Shown: positions 12,867-26,280, numbered from the stretch's first letter. The stretch is 64,000 nucleotides of DNA from Nomia melanderi (GCF_051020985.1 NW_027475175.1:372001-436000); one strand, 5' to 3'. Notes: generated by a model not told the origin, from the letters alone. Numbers and translations are program-made.

Positions 12867-14549
12867 GTCCGGCCCCATGAGACGGTGGTTTTCTCGGCCG
12901 CTGGTGGTCCGAGGTCGTTCCCGCTGCCTAAATTCATGCACCAGGGCCTCCTACAGACAATGCACTTTGATTTATTGCGCTGTCCGTAATAGCGCCCGAG
13001 AAAGCACCATATATATGCTGGATTTTTACATGACTTTGTTTGACGGATACAGAAAATCTGTAATTTCATCGGCCCCTGGCGGTCCGATGTCGTTCCTGCT
13101 GCACAGATTCATGCGCAAGGGCCTCCTACGGACAATGCACTTTGATTTATTGCGCTATCTCTAATAGCACCCGAGATATCACCAGATATATATTGGATTT
13201 TCCCATGACCCTGAGTGTCCGGCCCCATGAGACCGTGGTTTTCTCGGCCGCTGGTGGTCCGAGGTCGTTCCCGCTGCCCAGATTCATGCGCCAGGGCCTC
13301 CTACAGACAATGCACTTTGATTTATTGCGCTATCTGTAATAGCACCCTAGATATCACCGGATATATATTGGATTTTTCCCTGACCCTGACAGTCCGGCCA
13401 CATGTGTTGACGGTTTTCTCGGTCCCTCGTGGTCCGAGTTCGATCCCGCTGAACAGATTCATGCGCCAGAGCTTCCTGCAGACAATTCACTTTGGTATAT
13501 TGCGCTATCTGTAATAGCATCCGAGATATCACCAGATACATCCTGGGTTATTACATGACCTTGGGTGTTCGGCCAAATGTGTCGGTGGTTTTCTCGGTCA
13601 ATGGTGGTCCGAGGTCGTTCCCGCTACACAGATTCATGCACCAGGGCCCGCTGCAGATAATTCACTTTGGTTTAGTGCGCTATCTGTAAGAGCACCCGAG
13701 ATATCACCAGATATATATTGAATTTTTCCCCGACCCTGAGTGTCCGGCCCCATGAGACGGTCGTTTTCGCGGACCCTGGAGGTCCCAGGTCGTTCCCGCT
13801 GCACAGATTCATGCGCCAGGTCCTCCTGCAGATAATTCACTTTGGTTTATTGCGCCATCTCTAATAGCACCCGAGATATCACCAGATATATATTGTATTT
13901 TTCCCCGACCCTGAGTGTCAGGCCCAATGAGACGGTGGTTTTCTCTGCCCGTGGTGGTCCGAGGTCGTTCCCGCTGCACAGATGCATGCGCCAGGGCCTC
14001 CTGCAGATAATGCACTTTGATTTATTGCGCTATCTGTAATAGCACCCGAGATATCACCAGATATATATTGGATTTTTCCCTGACCCTGAGTGTCCGGCCC
14101 CATGAGACGGTGGTTTTCTCGGCCGCTGGTGGTCCGAGGCCGTTCCCGCTGCCTAAATTCATGCGCCAGGGCCTCCTACAGACAATGCACTTTGATTTAT
14201 TGCGCTGTCCGTAATAGCGCCCGAGAAAGCACCATATATATGCTGGATTTTTACATGACTTTGTCTGACGGATACAGAAAATCTGTAATTTCTTCGGCCC
14301 CTGGCTGTCCGATGTCGTTCCTGCTGCACAGATTCATGCGCAAGGGCCTCCTACGGACAATGCACTTTGATTTATTGCGCTATCTCTAAGAGCACCCGAG
14401 ATATCACCAGATATACATTGGATTTTCCCCTGACCCTGAGTGTCCGGCCCCATGAGACGGTGGTTTTCTCGGCCGCTGGTGGTCCGTGGTCGTTCCCGCG
14501 GCCCAGATTCATGCGCCGGGGCCTCCTACAGACAATGCACTTTGATTTA
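11860..14549 (+). repeat. 7-monomer higher-order repeat, 1225-bp period, ~2.2 copies
   Basis: Distinctive monomers repeat exactly 1225 bp apart: the CCGTGGTTTTCTCGGCCGC monomer at about 12005 and 13230, the ACATGTGTTGACGG monomer at about 12175 and 13400, and the CAGGTCCTCCTGC monomer at about 12592 and 13817. A partial third copy continues to about 14549. The first copy overlaps the right end of long copy II, whereas copy I has this seven-monomer series only once, so the 7-mer was amplified after the long duplication. Confidence 0.82.
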
Positions 14550-15869
14550 TTGCGGAATCTGTAATAGCACCCGATAAAGCACCATATATATGCTGGATTT
14601 TTACATGACTTTGGATGACGGATACCGAAAATCTGTAATTTCCTCGGCCCCTGATGGTCCGATGTCGTTCCTGCTGCACAGATTCATGCGCAAGGGCCTC
14701 CTACGGACAATGCACTTTGATTTATTGCGCTATCTCTAATAGCACCCGAGATATCACCAGATATATATTGGATTTTCCCCTGACGCTGAGTGTCCGGCCC
14801 CATGAGACTGTGGTTTTCTCGGCCCCTGGTGGTCCGAGGTCGTTCCCGCTGCCACACTCATGCGCCAGGGCCTCCTGCAGACAATGCACTTTGATTTATT
14901 GCGCTATCTGTAATAGCACCCGAGAAAGCACCATATATATGATGGATTTTTAAATGACTTTGGGTGACGGATACCGAAATCTGTAATTTTCTCGGCCCCT
15001 GGTGGTCCGAGCTCGTTCCCGCTGCACAGATGTATGCGCCAGGGCCTCCTGCAGATAATTCACTTTGGTTTATTGCGCAATCTCTAATAGCACCCGAGAT
15101 ATCACCAGATGTATAATGGATTTTTCCCTGACCCTCAGTGTCCGGCCCCTTGAGACGGTGGTTTTCTCGGCCCCTGGTGGTCCGATGTCGTTCCCGCTGC
15201 ACGGATTGATGCGCCAGGGCTTCCTGCAGACAATGCACTTTGATTTATGGAGCTATCTGTAATAGCACCTGAGATATCACCAGATATATATTGGATTTTT
15301 CCCTGACCGTGAGTGTCCGGCCCCATGAGACGGTGGTTTTCTCGGCCCCTGGTGGTCCGAGGTCGTTCGTGCTGCACACATTCATGCGCCTGGTCCTCCT
15401 ACAGACAATGCACTATGTTTTATTGCGCTATCTGTAATAGCACCCGAGAAAGCACCATATATATGCTGGATTTTTACATGACATTGGGTGACGGATACCG
15501 AAAATCTGTAATTTTCTCGGCTCCTGGTGGTCCTATGTCGGTCCCGCTGCACAGATTCATGCGCAAGGGCCTCCTACGGACAATGCACTTTGATTTATTC
15601 CGCTATCTGTAATAGCACCCGAGATATCACCAGATATATATTGGATTTTTCCCTGGCCCTGAGTGTCCGGCCCCATGAGACGGTGGTTTTCTCGGCCGCT
15701 GGTGGTCCGAGGTCGTTCCCGCTGCCACACTCATGCGCCAGGGCCTCCTGCAGACAATGCACTTTGATTTATTGCGCTATCTGTAATAGCACCCGAGAAA
15801 GCACCATATATATGATGGATTTTTAAATGACTTTGGGTGACGGATACCGAAATCTGTAATTTTCTCGGC
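14550..15869 (+). repeat. Mixed satellite segment with 174-bp monomers
   Basis: It begins with the variant TGCGGAATCTG followed by CGATAAAGCACC. Two kinds of one-base loss mark it: GCTGCCACACTCATGCG (near 14850 and 15723) and TACCGAAATCTG instead of TACCGAAAATCTG (near 14970 and 15850). These pairs lie 873 bp apart, so a short five-monomer duplication is likely. Its left part reappears at 18046-18665. No gene or other element is seen. Confidence 0.7.
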
Positions 15870-18045
15870 CCCTGGTGGTCCGAGGTCGTTCCCGCTGCAC
15901 AGATGCATGCGCCAGGGCCTCCTGCAGATAATGCACTTTGATTTATTGCGCTATCTGTAATAGCACCCGAGATATCACCAGATATATATTGGATTTTTCC
16001 CTGACCCTGAGTGTCCGGCCCCATGAGACGGTGGTTTTCTCGGCCGCTGGTGGTCCGAGGTCGTTCCCGCTGCCTAAATTCATGCGCCAGGGCCTCCTAC
16101 AGACAATGCACTTTGATTTATTGCGCTGTCCGTAATAGCGCCCGAGAAAGCACCATATATATGCTGGATTTTTACATGACTTTGTTTGACGGATACAGAA
16201 AATATGTAATTTCATCGGCCCCTGGCGGTCCGATGTCGTTCCTGCTGCACAGATTCATGCGCAAGGGCCCCCTACGGACAATGCACTTTGATTTATTGCG
16301 CTATCTCTAATAGCACCCGAGATATCACCAGATATATATTGGATTTTCCCATGACCCTGAGTGTCCGGCCCCATGAGACCGTGGTTTTCTCGGCCGCTGG
16401 TGGTCCGAGGTCGTTCCCGCTGCCCAGATTCATGCGCCAGGGCCTCCTACAGACAATGCACTTTGATTCATTGCGCTATCTGTAATAGCACCCTAGATAT
16501 CACCGGATATATATTGGATTTTTCCCTGACCCTGACAGTCCGGCCACATGTGTTGACGGTTTTCTCGGTCCCTCGTGGTCCGAGTTCGATCCCGCTGAAC
16601 AGATTCATGCGCCAGAGCTTCCTGCAGACAATTCACTTTGGTATATTGCGCTATCTGTAATAGCACCCGAGATATCACCAGATATATATTGTATTTTTCC
16701 CCGACCCTGAGTGTCAGGCCCAATGAGACGGTGGTTTTCTCTGCCCGTGGTGATCCGAGGTCGTTCCCGCTGCACAGATGCATGCGCCAGGGCCTCCTGC
16801 AGATAATGCACTTTGATTTATTGCGCTATCTGTAATAGCACCCGAGATATCACCAGATATATATTGGATTTTTCCCTGACCCTGAGTGTCCGGCCCCATG
16901 AGACGGTGGTTTTCTCGGCCGCTGGTGGTCCGAGGTCGTTCCCGCTGCCTAAATTCATGCGCCAGGGCCTCCTACAGACAATGCACTTTGATTTATTGCG
17001 CTGTCCGTAATAGCGCCCGAGAAAGCACCATATATATGCTGGATTTTTACATGACTTTGTTTGACGGATACAGAAAATCTGTAATTTCATCGGCCCCTGG
17101 CGGTCCGATGTCGTTCCTGCTGCACAGATTCATGCGCAAGGGCCCCCTACGGACAATGCACTTTGATTTATTGCGCTATCTCTAATAGCACTCGAGATAT
17201 CACCAGATATATATTGGATTTTCCCATGACCCTGAGTGTCCGGCCCCATGAGACCGTGGTTTTCTCGGCCGCTGGTGGTCCGAGGTCGTTCCCGCTGCCC
17301 AGATTCATGCGCCAGGGCCTCCTACAGACAATGCACTTTGATTTATTGCGCTATCTGTAATAGCACCCTAGATATCACCGGATATATATTGGATTTTTCC
17401 CTGACCCTGACAGTCCGGCCACATGTGTTGACGGTTTTCTCGGTCCCTCGTGGTCCGAGTTCGATCCCGCTGAACAGATTCATGCGCCAGAGCTTCCTGC
17501 AGACAATTCACTTTGGTATATTGCGCTATCTGTAATAGCACCCGAGATATCACCAGATATATATTGTATTTTTCCCCGACCCTGAGTGTCAGGCCCAATG
17601 AGACGGTGGTTTTCTCTGCCCGTGGTGATCCGAGGTCGTTCCCGCCGCACAGATGCATGCGCCAGGGCCTCCTGCAGATAATGCACTTTGATTTATTGCG
17701 CTATCTGTAATAGCACCCGAGATATCACCAGATATATATTGCATTTTTCCCTGACCCTGAGTGTCCGGCCCCATGAGACGGTGGTTTTCTCGGCCGCTGG
17801 TGGTCCGAGGTCGTTCCCGCTGCCTAAATTCATGCGCCAGGGCCTCCTACAGACAATGCACTTTGATTTATTGCGCTGTCCGTAATAGCGCCCGAGAAAG
17901 CACCATATATATGCTGGATTTTTACATGACTTTGTTTGACGGATACAGAAAATCTGTAATTTCTTCGGCCCCTGGCGGTCCGATGTCGTTCCTGCTGCAC
18001 AGATTCATGCGCAAGGGCCTCCTACGGACAATGCACTTTGATTTA
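15870..18045 (+). repeat. 5-monomer higher-order repeat, 875-bp period, ~2.5 copies
   Basis: Monomers match in order at 875-bp spacing. TGCCTAAATTCATGCG occurs at about 16072, 16947 and 17822. GTGTCAGGCCCAATGAG occurs at about 16712 and 17587. The order equals that of the 7-mer at 11860-14549 with two neighbouring monomers removed, so the 5-mer is a deletion derivative of the 7-mer. Copies differ by a few point changes, such as GCCGCACAG near 17645. Confidence 0.84.
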
Positions 18046-18665
18046 TTGCGGAATCTGTAATAGCACCCGATAAAGCACCATATATATGCTGGATTTTTAC
18101 ATGACTTTGGATGACGGATACCGAAAATCTGTAATTTCCTCGGCCCCTGATGGTCCGATGTCGTTCCTGCTGCACAGATTCATGCGCAAGGGCCTCCTAC
18201 GGACAATGCACTTTGATTTATTGCGCTATCTCTAATAGCACCCGAGATATCACCAGATATATATTGGATTTTTCCCTGACCCTGTGTGCCGGCCCCATGA
18301 GACTGTGGTTTTCTCGGAACCTGGTGGTCCGAGGTCGTTCCCGCTGCACAGACTCATGCGCCAGGGCCTCCTGCAGACAATGCACTTTGATTTATTGCGC
18401 TATCTCTAATAGCACCCGAGATATCACCAGATATATATTGGATTTTCCCCTGACGCTGAGTGTCCGGCCCCATGAGACTGTGGTTTTCTCGGCCCCTGGT
18501 GGTCCGAGGTCGTTCCCGCTGCCACACTCATGCGCCAGGGCCTCCTGCAGACAATGCACTTTGATTTATTGCGCTATCTGTAATAGCACCCGAGAAAGCA
18601 CCATATATATGCTGGATTTTTAAATGACTTTGGGTGACGGATACCGAAATCTGTAATTTTCCCGG
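18046..18665 (+). repeat. Second copy of the 14550-14995 segment with one extra monomer
   Basis: The rare string TGCGGAATCTG, the CGATAAAGCACC monomer, TGACGCTGAGTG and GCTGCCACACTC occur in the same order as at 14550-14995. One extra monomer (about 18240-18415), which carries a 1-bp deletion in CCTGTGTGCCGG, is inserted between them. That deletion gives 174 bp, keeps the frame, and creates an open frame of 157 codons at 18150-18623. Confidence 0.74.
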
Positions 18666-19875
18666 CCCCTGGTGGTCCGATGTCGTTCCTGCAGCACAGA
18701 TTCATGCGCAAGGGCCACCTACGGACAATGCACTTTGATTTATTGCGCTATCTCTAATAGTACCCGAGATATCACCAGATATCTATTTGATTTTTCCTTG
18801 ACCCTCAGAGTCCGGCCCCATGAGACGGTGATTTTCTCGGCCCCTGGTGGTTCGAGGTCGTTCCCGCTGCCCAGAATCATGCGCCAGGGCCTCCTGCAGA
18901 TAATTCACTTTGGTTTATTGCGCTATCTCTAATAGCACCCGAGATATCACCAGATATATATTGGATTTTCCCCTGACCCTGAGTGTTCGGCCCCATGAGA
19001 CTGTGGTTTTCTGGGCCCCTGGTCGTCGGAGGTGGTTCCCGCTGCACAGATTCACGCGCCAGGTCCTCCTGCAGATAATTCACTTTGGTTTATTGCGCTA
19101 TCTCTAATAGCACCCGAGATATCACCAGATATATATTGGATTTTTCCCCGACCCTGAGTGTCCGGCCCCATGAGACGGTGGTTTTCTCGGCCCCTGGTGG
19201 TCCGAGGTCGTTCGTGCTGCACACATTCATGCGCCAGGGTCTCCTACAGACAATGCACTATGTTTTATTGCGCTATCTGTAATAGCACCCGAGAAAGCAC
19301 CATATATATGCTGGATTTTTACGTGACATTGGGTGACGGATACCGAAAATCTGTAATTTTCTCGGCTCCTGGTGGTCCTATGTCGGTCCCGCTGCACAGA
19401 TTCATGCGCAAGGGCCTCCTACGGACAATGCACTTTGATTTATTCCGCTATCTGTAATAGCACCCGAGATATCACCAGATATATATTGGATTTTCCCCTG
19501 ACCCTGAGTGTCCGGCCCCATGAGACGGTGGTTTTCTCGGCCCCTGGTGGTCCGAGGTCGTTCCCGCAGCCCAGATTCATGCGCCAGGGCCTCCTACAGA
19601 CAATGCACTTTGATTTATTCCGCTATCTGTAATAGCACCCGAGATATCACCAGATATATATTGGATTTTTCCCTGTCCCCGAGTGCCCGGCCCCATGAGA
19701 CGGTGGTTTTCTCGGGCCCTGGCGGTCCGAGGTCGTACCCGCTGCACAGATTCATGCACCAGGGCCCGTTGCAGATAATTCACTTTGTTTTATTGCGCTA
19801 TCTCTAATAGCACCCGAGATATCACCAGATATATATTTTATTTTCCCCTGACCCTGAGTGTCCGGACCCATGAGA
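18666..19875 (+). repeat. Mixed satellite segment, source of later copies
   Basis: The monomers include one with TTCGTGCTGCACACATTC, one with CTCCTGGTGGTCCTATGTCG and one with GTTCCCGCAGCCCAG. The last two recur together near 23580-23770 and 27955-28145, and TTCGTGCTGCACACATTC recurs near 27785. The 23.4-23.9 kb copy lies 4199 bp downstream. One unit (near 19015) has CTGGGCCCCTGGTCGTCGG, an unusual form of the shared block. Nothing other than satellite is present. Confidence 0.72.
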
Positions 19876-22684
19876 CTGTGGTTTTCTCGGCCCCTGGTGG
19901 TCCGAGGTCGTTCCCGCCGCACAGATGCATGCGCCAGGGCCTCCTGCAGATAATGCACTTTGATTTATTGCGCTATCTGTAATAGCACCCGAGATATCAC
20001 CAGATATATATTGCATTTTTCCCCGACCCTGAGTGTCAGGCCCAATGAGACGGTGGTTTTCTCTGCCCGTGGTGATCCGAGGTCGTTCCCGCCGCACAGA
20101 TGCATGCGCCAGGGCCTCCTGCAGATAATGCACTTTGATTTATTGCGCTATCTGTAATAGCACCCGAGATATCACCAGATATATATTGCATTTTTCCCTG
20201 ACCCTGAGTGTCCGGCCCCATGAGACGGTGGTTTTCTCGGCCGCTGGTGGTCCGAGGTCGTTCCCGCTGCCTAAATTCATGCGCCAGGGCCTCCTACAGA
20301 CAATGCACTTTGATTTATTGCGCTGTCCGTAATAGCGCCCGAGAAAGCACCATATATATGCTGGATTTTTACATGACTTTGTTTGACGGATACAGAAAAT
20401 CTGTAATTTCTTCGGCCCCTGGCGGTCCGATGTCGTTCCTGCTGCACAGATTCATGCGCAAGGGCCTCCTACGGACAATGCACTTTGATTTATTGCGGAA
20501 TCTGTAATAGCACCCGATAAAGCACCATATATATGCTGGATTTTTACATGACTTTGGATGACGGATACCGAAAATCTGTAATTTCCTCGGCCCCTGATGG
20601 TCCGATGTCGTTCCTGCTGCACAGATTCATGCGCAAGGGCCTCCTACGGACAATGCACTTTGATTTATTGCGCTATCTCTAATAGTACCCGAGATATCAC
20701 CAGATATCTATTTGATTTTTCCTTGACCCTCAGAGTCCGGCCCCATGAGACGGTGATTTTCTCGGCCCCTGGTGGTTCGAGGTCGTTCCCGCTGCACAGA
20801 TTCATGCACCAGGGCCCGTTGCAGATAATTCACTTTGTTTTATTGCGCTATCTCTAATAGCACCCGAGATATCACCAGATATATATTTTATTTTCCCCTG
20901 ACCCTGAGTGTCCGGACCCATGAGACTGTGGTTTTCTCGGCCCCTGGTGGTCCGAGGTCGTTCCCGCTGCACAGATTCATGCGCCAGGGCCTCCTACAGA
21001 CAATGCACTTTGATTTATCGCGCTATCTGTAATAGCACGCGAGAAAGCACCCTATATACGCTGGATTTTTACGTGACTTTTGGTGACGCATACCGAAAAT
21101 CTGTAATTTTCTCGGCCCCTGGTGGTCCGATGTCGTTCCTGCTGCACAGATTCATGCGCAAGGGCCTCCTACGGACAATGCACTTTGATTTATTGCGCTA
21201 TATCTAATAGCACCCGAGATAACACCAGATATATATTGGATTTTCCCCTGACCCTGAGTGTCCGGCCCCATGAGACTGTGGTTTTCTCGGCCCCTGGTGG
21301 TCCGAGGTCGTTCCCGCCGCACAGATGCATGCGCCAGGGCCTCCTGCAGATAATGCACTTTGATTTATTGCGCTATCTGTAATAGCACCCGAGATATCAC
21401 CAGATATATATTGCATTTTTCCCCGACCCTGAGTGTCAGGCCCAATGAGACGGTGGTTTTCTCTGCCCGTGGTGATCCGAGGTCGTTCCCGCCGCACAGA
21501 TGCATGCGCCAGGGCCTCCTGCAGATAATGCACTTTGATTTATTGCGCTATCTGTAATAGCACCCGAGATATCACCAGATATATATTGCATTTTTCCCTG
21601 ACCCTGAGTGTCCGGCCCCATGAGACGGTGGTTTTCTCGGCCGCTGGTGGTCCGAGGTCGTTCCCGCTGCCTAAATTCATGCGCCAGGGCCTCCTACAGA
21701 CAATGCACTTTGATTTATTGCGCTGTCCGTAATAGCGCCCGAGAAAGCACCATATATATGCTGGATTTTTACATGACTTTGTTTGACGGATACAGAAAAT
21801 CTGTAATTTCTTCGGCCCCTGGCGGTCCGATGTCGTTCCTGCTGCACAGATTCATGCGCAAGGGCCTCCTACGGACAATGCACTTTGATTTATTGCGGAA
21901 TCTGTAATAGCACCCGATAAAGCACCATATATATGCTGGATTTTTACATGACTTTGGATGACGGATACCGAAAATCTGTAATTTCCTCGGCCCCTGATGG
22001 TCCGATGTCGTTCCTGCTGCACAGATTCATGCGCAAGGGCCTCCTACGGACAATGCACTTTGATTTATTGCGCTATCTCTAATAGTACCCGAGATATCAC
22101 CAGATATCTATTTGATTTTTCCTTGACCCTCAGAGTCCGGCCCCATGAGACGGTGATTTTCTCGGCCCCTGGTGGTTCGAGGTCGTTCCCGCTGCACAGA
22201 TTCATGCACCAGGGCCCGTTGCAGATAATTCACTTTGTTTTATTGCGCTATCTCTAATAGCACCCGAGATATCACCAGATATATATTTTATTTTCCCCTG
22301 ACCCTGAGTGTCCGGACCCATGAGACTGTGGTTTTCTCGGCCCCTGGTGGTCCGAGGTCGTTCCCGCTGCACAGATTCATGCGCCAGGGCCTCCTACAGA
22401 CAATGCACTTTGATTTATCGCGCTATCTGTAATAGCACGCGAGAAAGCACCCTATATACGCTGGATTTTTACGTGACTTTTGGTGACGCATACCGAAAAT
22501 CTGTAATTTTCTCGGCCCCTGGTGGTCCGATGTCGTTCCTGCTGCACAGATTCATGCGCAAGGGCCTCCTACGGACAATGCACTTTGATTTATTGCGCTA
22601 TATCTAATAGCACCCGAGATAACACCAGATATATATTGGATTTTCCCCTGACCCTGAGTGTCCGGCCCCATGAGACTGTGGTTT
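19876..22684 (+). repeat. 8-monomer higher-order repeat, 1400-bp period, 2 copies
   Basis: Every distinctive monomer from about 19876 to 21275 returns 1400 bp later. Examples are GTTCCCGCCGCACAG (near 19912, 20090, 21312, 21490), TGCCTAAATTCATGCG (20269 and 21669), ATCTATTTGATTTTTCC (20706 and 22106) and GCACCCTATATACGC (21047 and 22447). The two copies look nearly identical. The unit joins monomers of the 5-mer with others not found in it. Confidence 0.83.
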
Positions 22685-25160
22685 ACTCGGCCCCTGGTGG
22701 TCCGAGGTCGTTCCCACTGCCCAGATTAATGCGCCAGGGACTCCTACAGACAATGCACTTTAATTTATTGCGCTATCTGTAATAGCACCCGAGATATCAC
22801 CAGATATATATTGGATTTTCCCCTGACCCTGAGTGTCCGGCTCCATGAGGCGGTGGTTTTCTCGGCCCCTGGTGGTCCGAGGTCGTTCCCGCTGCACAGA
22901 TTCATGCGCCAGGGCCTCCTGCAGATAATTCACTTTGGTTTATGCGCTATCTCTAATAGCTCCCGAGATATCACCAGATATATATTGAATTTTTCCCTGA
23001 CCCTGAGTGTTCGGCCCCATGAGAATGTGGTTTTCTGGGCCCCTGGTCGTCCGAGGTGGTTCCCGCTGCACAGATTCACGCGCCAGGTCCTCCTACAGAC
23101 AATGCATTTTGATTTATTGCGCTATCTCTAATAGCACCCGAGATATCACCAGATATATATTGGATTTTTCCCTGGCCCTGAGTGTTCGGCCCCATGAGAC
23201 TGTGGTTTTCTGGGCCCCTGGTCGTCCGAGGTGGTTCCCGCTGCACAGATTCACGCGCCAGGTCCTCCTACAGACAATGCACTTTGATTCATTGCGCTAT
23301 CTCTAATAGCACCCGAGACATTACCAGATATATATTGGATTTTTCCCTGACCCTGAGTGTCCGGCCCCATGTGTCGGCGGTTTTCTCGGCCCCTGGTGGT
23401 TCGAGGTCGATCCCGCTGCACACATTCATGCGCCAGGGCCTCCTACAGACAATGCACTATGTTTTATTGCGCTATCTGTAATAGCACCCGAGAAAGCACC
23501 ATATATATGCTGGATTTTTACGTGACATTGGGTGACGGATACCGAAAATCTGTAATTTTCTCGGCTCCTGGTGGTCCTATGTCGGTCCCGCTGCACAGAT
23601 TCATGCGCAAGGGCCTCCTACGGACAATGCACTTTGATTTATTCCGCTATCTGTAATAGCACCCGAGATATCACCAGATATATATTGGATTTTCCCCTGA
23701 CCCTGAGTGTCCGGCCCCATGAGACGGTGGTTTTTTCGGCCCCTGGTGGTCCGAGGTCGTTCCCGCAGCCCAGATTCATGCGCCAGGGCCTCCTACAGAC
23801 AATGCACTTTGATTTATTCCGCTATCTGTAATAGCACCCGAGATATCACCAGATATATATTGGATTTTTCCCTGTCCCCGAGTGCCCGGCCCCATGAGAC
23901 GGTGGTTTTCTCGGGCCCTGGCGGTCCGAGGTCGTACCCGCTGCACAGATTCATGCACCAGGGCCCGTTGCAGATAATTCACTTTGTTTTATTGCGCTAT
24001 CTCTAATAGCACCCGAGATATCACCAGATATATATTTTATTTTCCCCTGACCCTGAGTGTCCGGACCCATGAGACTGTGGTTTTCTCGGCCCCTGGTGGT
24101 CCGAGGTCGTTCCCGCTGCACAGATTCATGCGCCAGGGCCTCCTACAGACAATGCACTTTGATTTATCGCGCTATCTGTAATAGCACGCGAGAAAGCACC
24201 CTATATACGCTGGATTTTTACGTGACGTTTGGTGACGCATACCGAAAATCTGTAATTTTCTCGGCCCCTGGTGGTCCGATGTCGTTCCTGCTGCACAGAT
24301 TCATGCGCAAGGGCCACCTACGGACAATGCACTTTGATTTATTGCGCTATATCTAATAGCACCCGAGATAACACCAGATATATATTGGATTTTCCCCTGA
24401 CCCTGAGTGTCCGGCCCCATGAGACTGTGGTTTACTCGGCCCCTGGTGGTCCGAGGTCGTTCCCACTGCCCAGATTATTGCGCCAGGGACTCCTACAGAC
24501 AATGCACTTTAATTTATTGCGCTATCTGTAATAGCACCCGAGATATCACCAGATATATATTGGATTTTCCCCTGACCCTGAGTGTCCGGCTCCATGAGGC
24601 GGTGGTTTTCTCGGCCCCTGGTGGTCCGAGGTCGTTCCCGCTGCACAGATTCATGCGCCAGGGCCTCCTGCAGATAATTCACTTCGGTTTATGCGCTATC
24701 TCTAATAGCTCCCGAGATATCACCAGATATATATTGAATTTTTCCCTGACCCTGAGTGTTCGGCCCCATGAGAATGTGGTTTTCTGGGCCCCTGGTCGTC
24801 CGAGGTGGTTCCCGCTGCACAGATTCACGCGCCAGGACCTCCTACAGACAATGCATTTTGATTTATTGCGCTATCTCTAATAGCACCCGAGATATCACCA
24901 GATATATATTGGATTTTTCCCTGGCCCTGAGTGTTCGGCCCCATGAGACTGTGGTTTTCTGGGCCCCTGGTCGTCCGAGGTGGTTCCCGCTGCACAGATT
25001 CACGCGCCAGGTCCTCCTACAGACAATGCACTTTGATTCATTGCGCTATCTCTAATAGCACCCGAGACATTACCAGATATATATTGGATTTTTCCCTGAC
25101 CCTGAGTGTCCGGCCCCATGTGTCGGCGGTTTTCTCGGCCCCTGGTGGTCCGAGGTCGAT
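22189..25160 (+). repeat. 10-monomer duplication, 1749-bp spacing
   Basis: 22189-23411 corresponds to 23938-25160. The pair shares CACCCTATATACGC, a GTTTACTCGG monomer, CGGCTCCATGAGGCGG, a 1-bp deletion in TTTATGCGCTATC, and two monomers with TTCTGGGCCCCTGGTCG. The 23412-23937 stretch between them is a copy of about 19210-19740. The spacing is one base short of ten monomers because each copy carries the same 174-bp unit. Confidence 0.8.
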
Positions 25161-26224
25161 CCCGCTGCACTGACTCATGCGCCATGGCCTCCTGCAGACA
25201 ATGCACTTTGATTTACGGCGCTATCTCTAATTGCACCCGAGATATCACCAGATATATGCTCGATTTTTACATGACCTTGGCTGACGGATGCCGAAAATCT
25301 GTATTTTTCTCAGCCCCTGGTTGCCCGAGGTCGTTCCTGCTGCTCAGAATAATGCGCCAGGTCCTCCCGCAGACAAAGCACTTTGATTTATCGCGCTATC
25401 TCTAATAGCACCCGAGATATCACCAGATATATATTGGATTTTCCTCTGACCCTGAGTGTCCGGCCCCATGAGACGGTGGTTTTCTCGGCCCCTGCTGGTC
25501 CGAGGTCGTTCCCGCTGCCCAGATTCATCCGCCAGGGCCTCCTACAGACAATGCACTTTTAATTATCGCGCTATCTGTAATATAACACGAGATATCACCA
25601 GATATATGCTGGATTTTTACATGACATTGGGTGACGGATTCCGAATATCTGTAATTTTCTCGGCCCCTGGTGATCCGAGGTCGTTCCTGCTTCACAGATT
25701 CATGCGCCAGGGCTTCCTGCAGAAAATGCACTTTGATTTATTGCACTATCTGTAATAGAACCCGAGATATCACCAGATATATGCTGGATTTTTACAAGAC
25801 ATTGGGTGACGGATACCGATTATCTGTAATTTTCTCGGCCCCTGGTGGTCCGAGGTCGTTCCCGCTGCACAGATTCATGCGCCAGGGCCTCCTACAGACA
25901 ATGCACTTTGGTTTATTGCGCTGTCTTTAATAGCACCCGAGATAGCACCATATATATGCTGGATTTTTACATGTCTTTGGGTGACGGATACAGTAAATCT
26001 GTAATTTTCTCGGCCCCTGGTGGTCCGAGGTCGTTCCCGCTGCACAGATTCATGCGCCAGGGCCCGCTGCAGATAATTCACTTTGGTTTATTGCGCTATC
26101 TCTAATAGCACCCGAGATATCACCAGATATATGCTGGATTTTTACATGACCTTGCGTGACGCATTCCGAAAATCTGTAATTTTCTCGGTCCCTGGTGGTC
26201 GGTGGTCGTTCCCGATGCACAGAT
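25161..26224 (+). repeat. B-rich mixed segment left of the 4-mer/3-mer zone
   Basis: Apart from the B run annotated separately, this stretch has a B monomer near 25250 with TTGGCTGACGGATGCCG, which also occurs near 4110 and 10940, and a type A monomer near 25430. CACTTTTAATTATCGCG near 25554 recurs near 32027, 33780 and 35182. The order is not repeated nearby at high similarity. No gene is present. Confidence 0.65.
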
Positions 26225-26280
26225 TCATGCGCAAGGGCCTCCTACGGACAATGCACTTTTATTTATTGCGCCTTCTTTAA
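25581..26280 (+). repeat. Run of four consecutive type B monomers
   Basis: Monomers starting at 25581, 25756, 25931 and 26106 all have the B centre (ATGCTGGATTTTTACA, then a GACGGAT or GACGCAT string and TCTGTAATTTTCTCGG). They are not identical: left dyad arms read GAATAT, GATTAT, GTAAAT and GAAAAT. This is the longest run of B centres I found; elsewhere B monomers mostly alternate with A. Confidence 0.75.
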
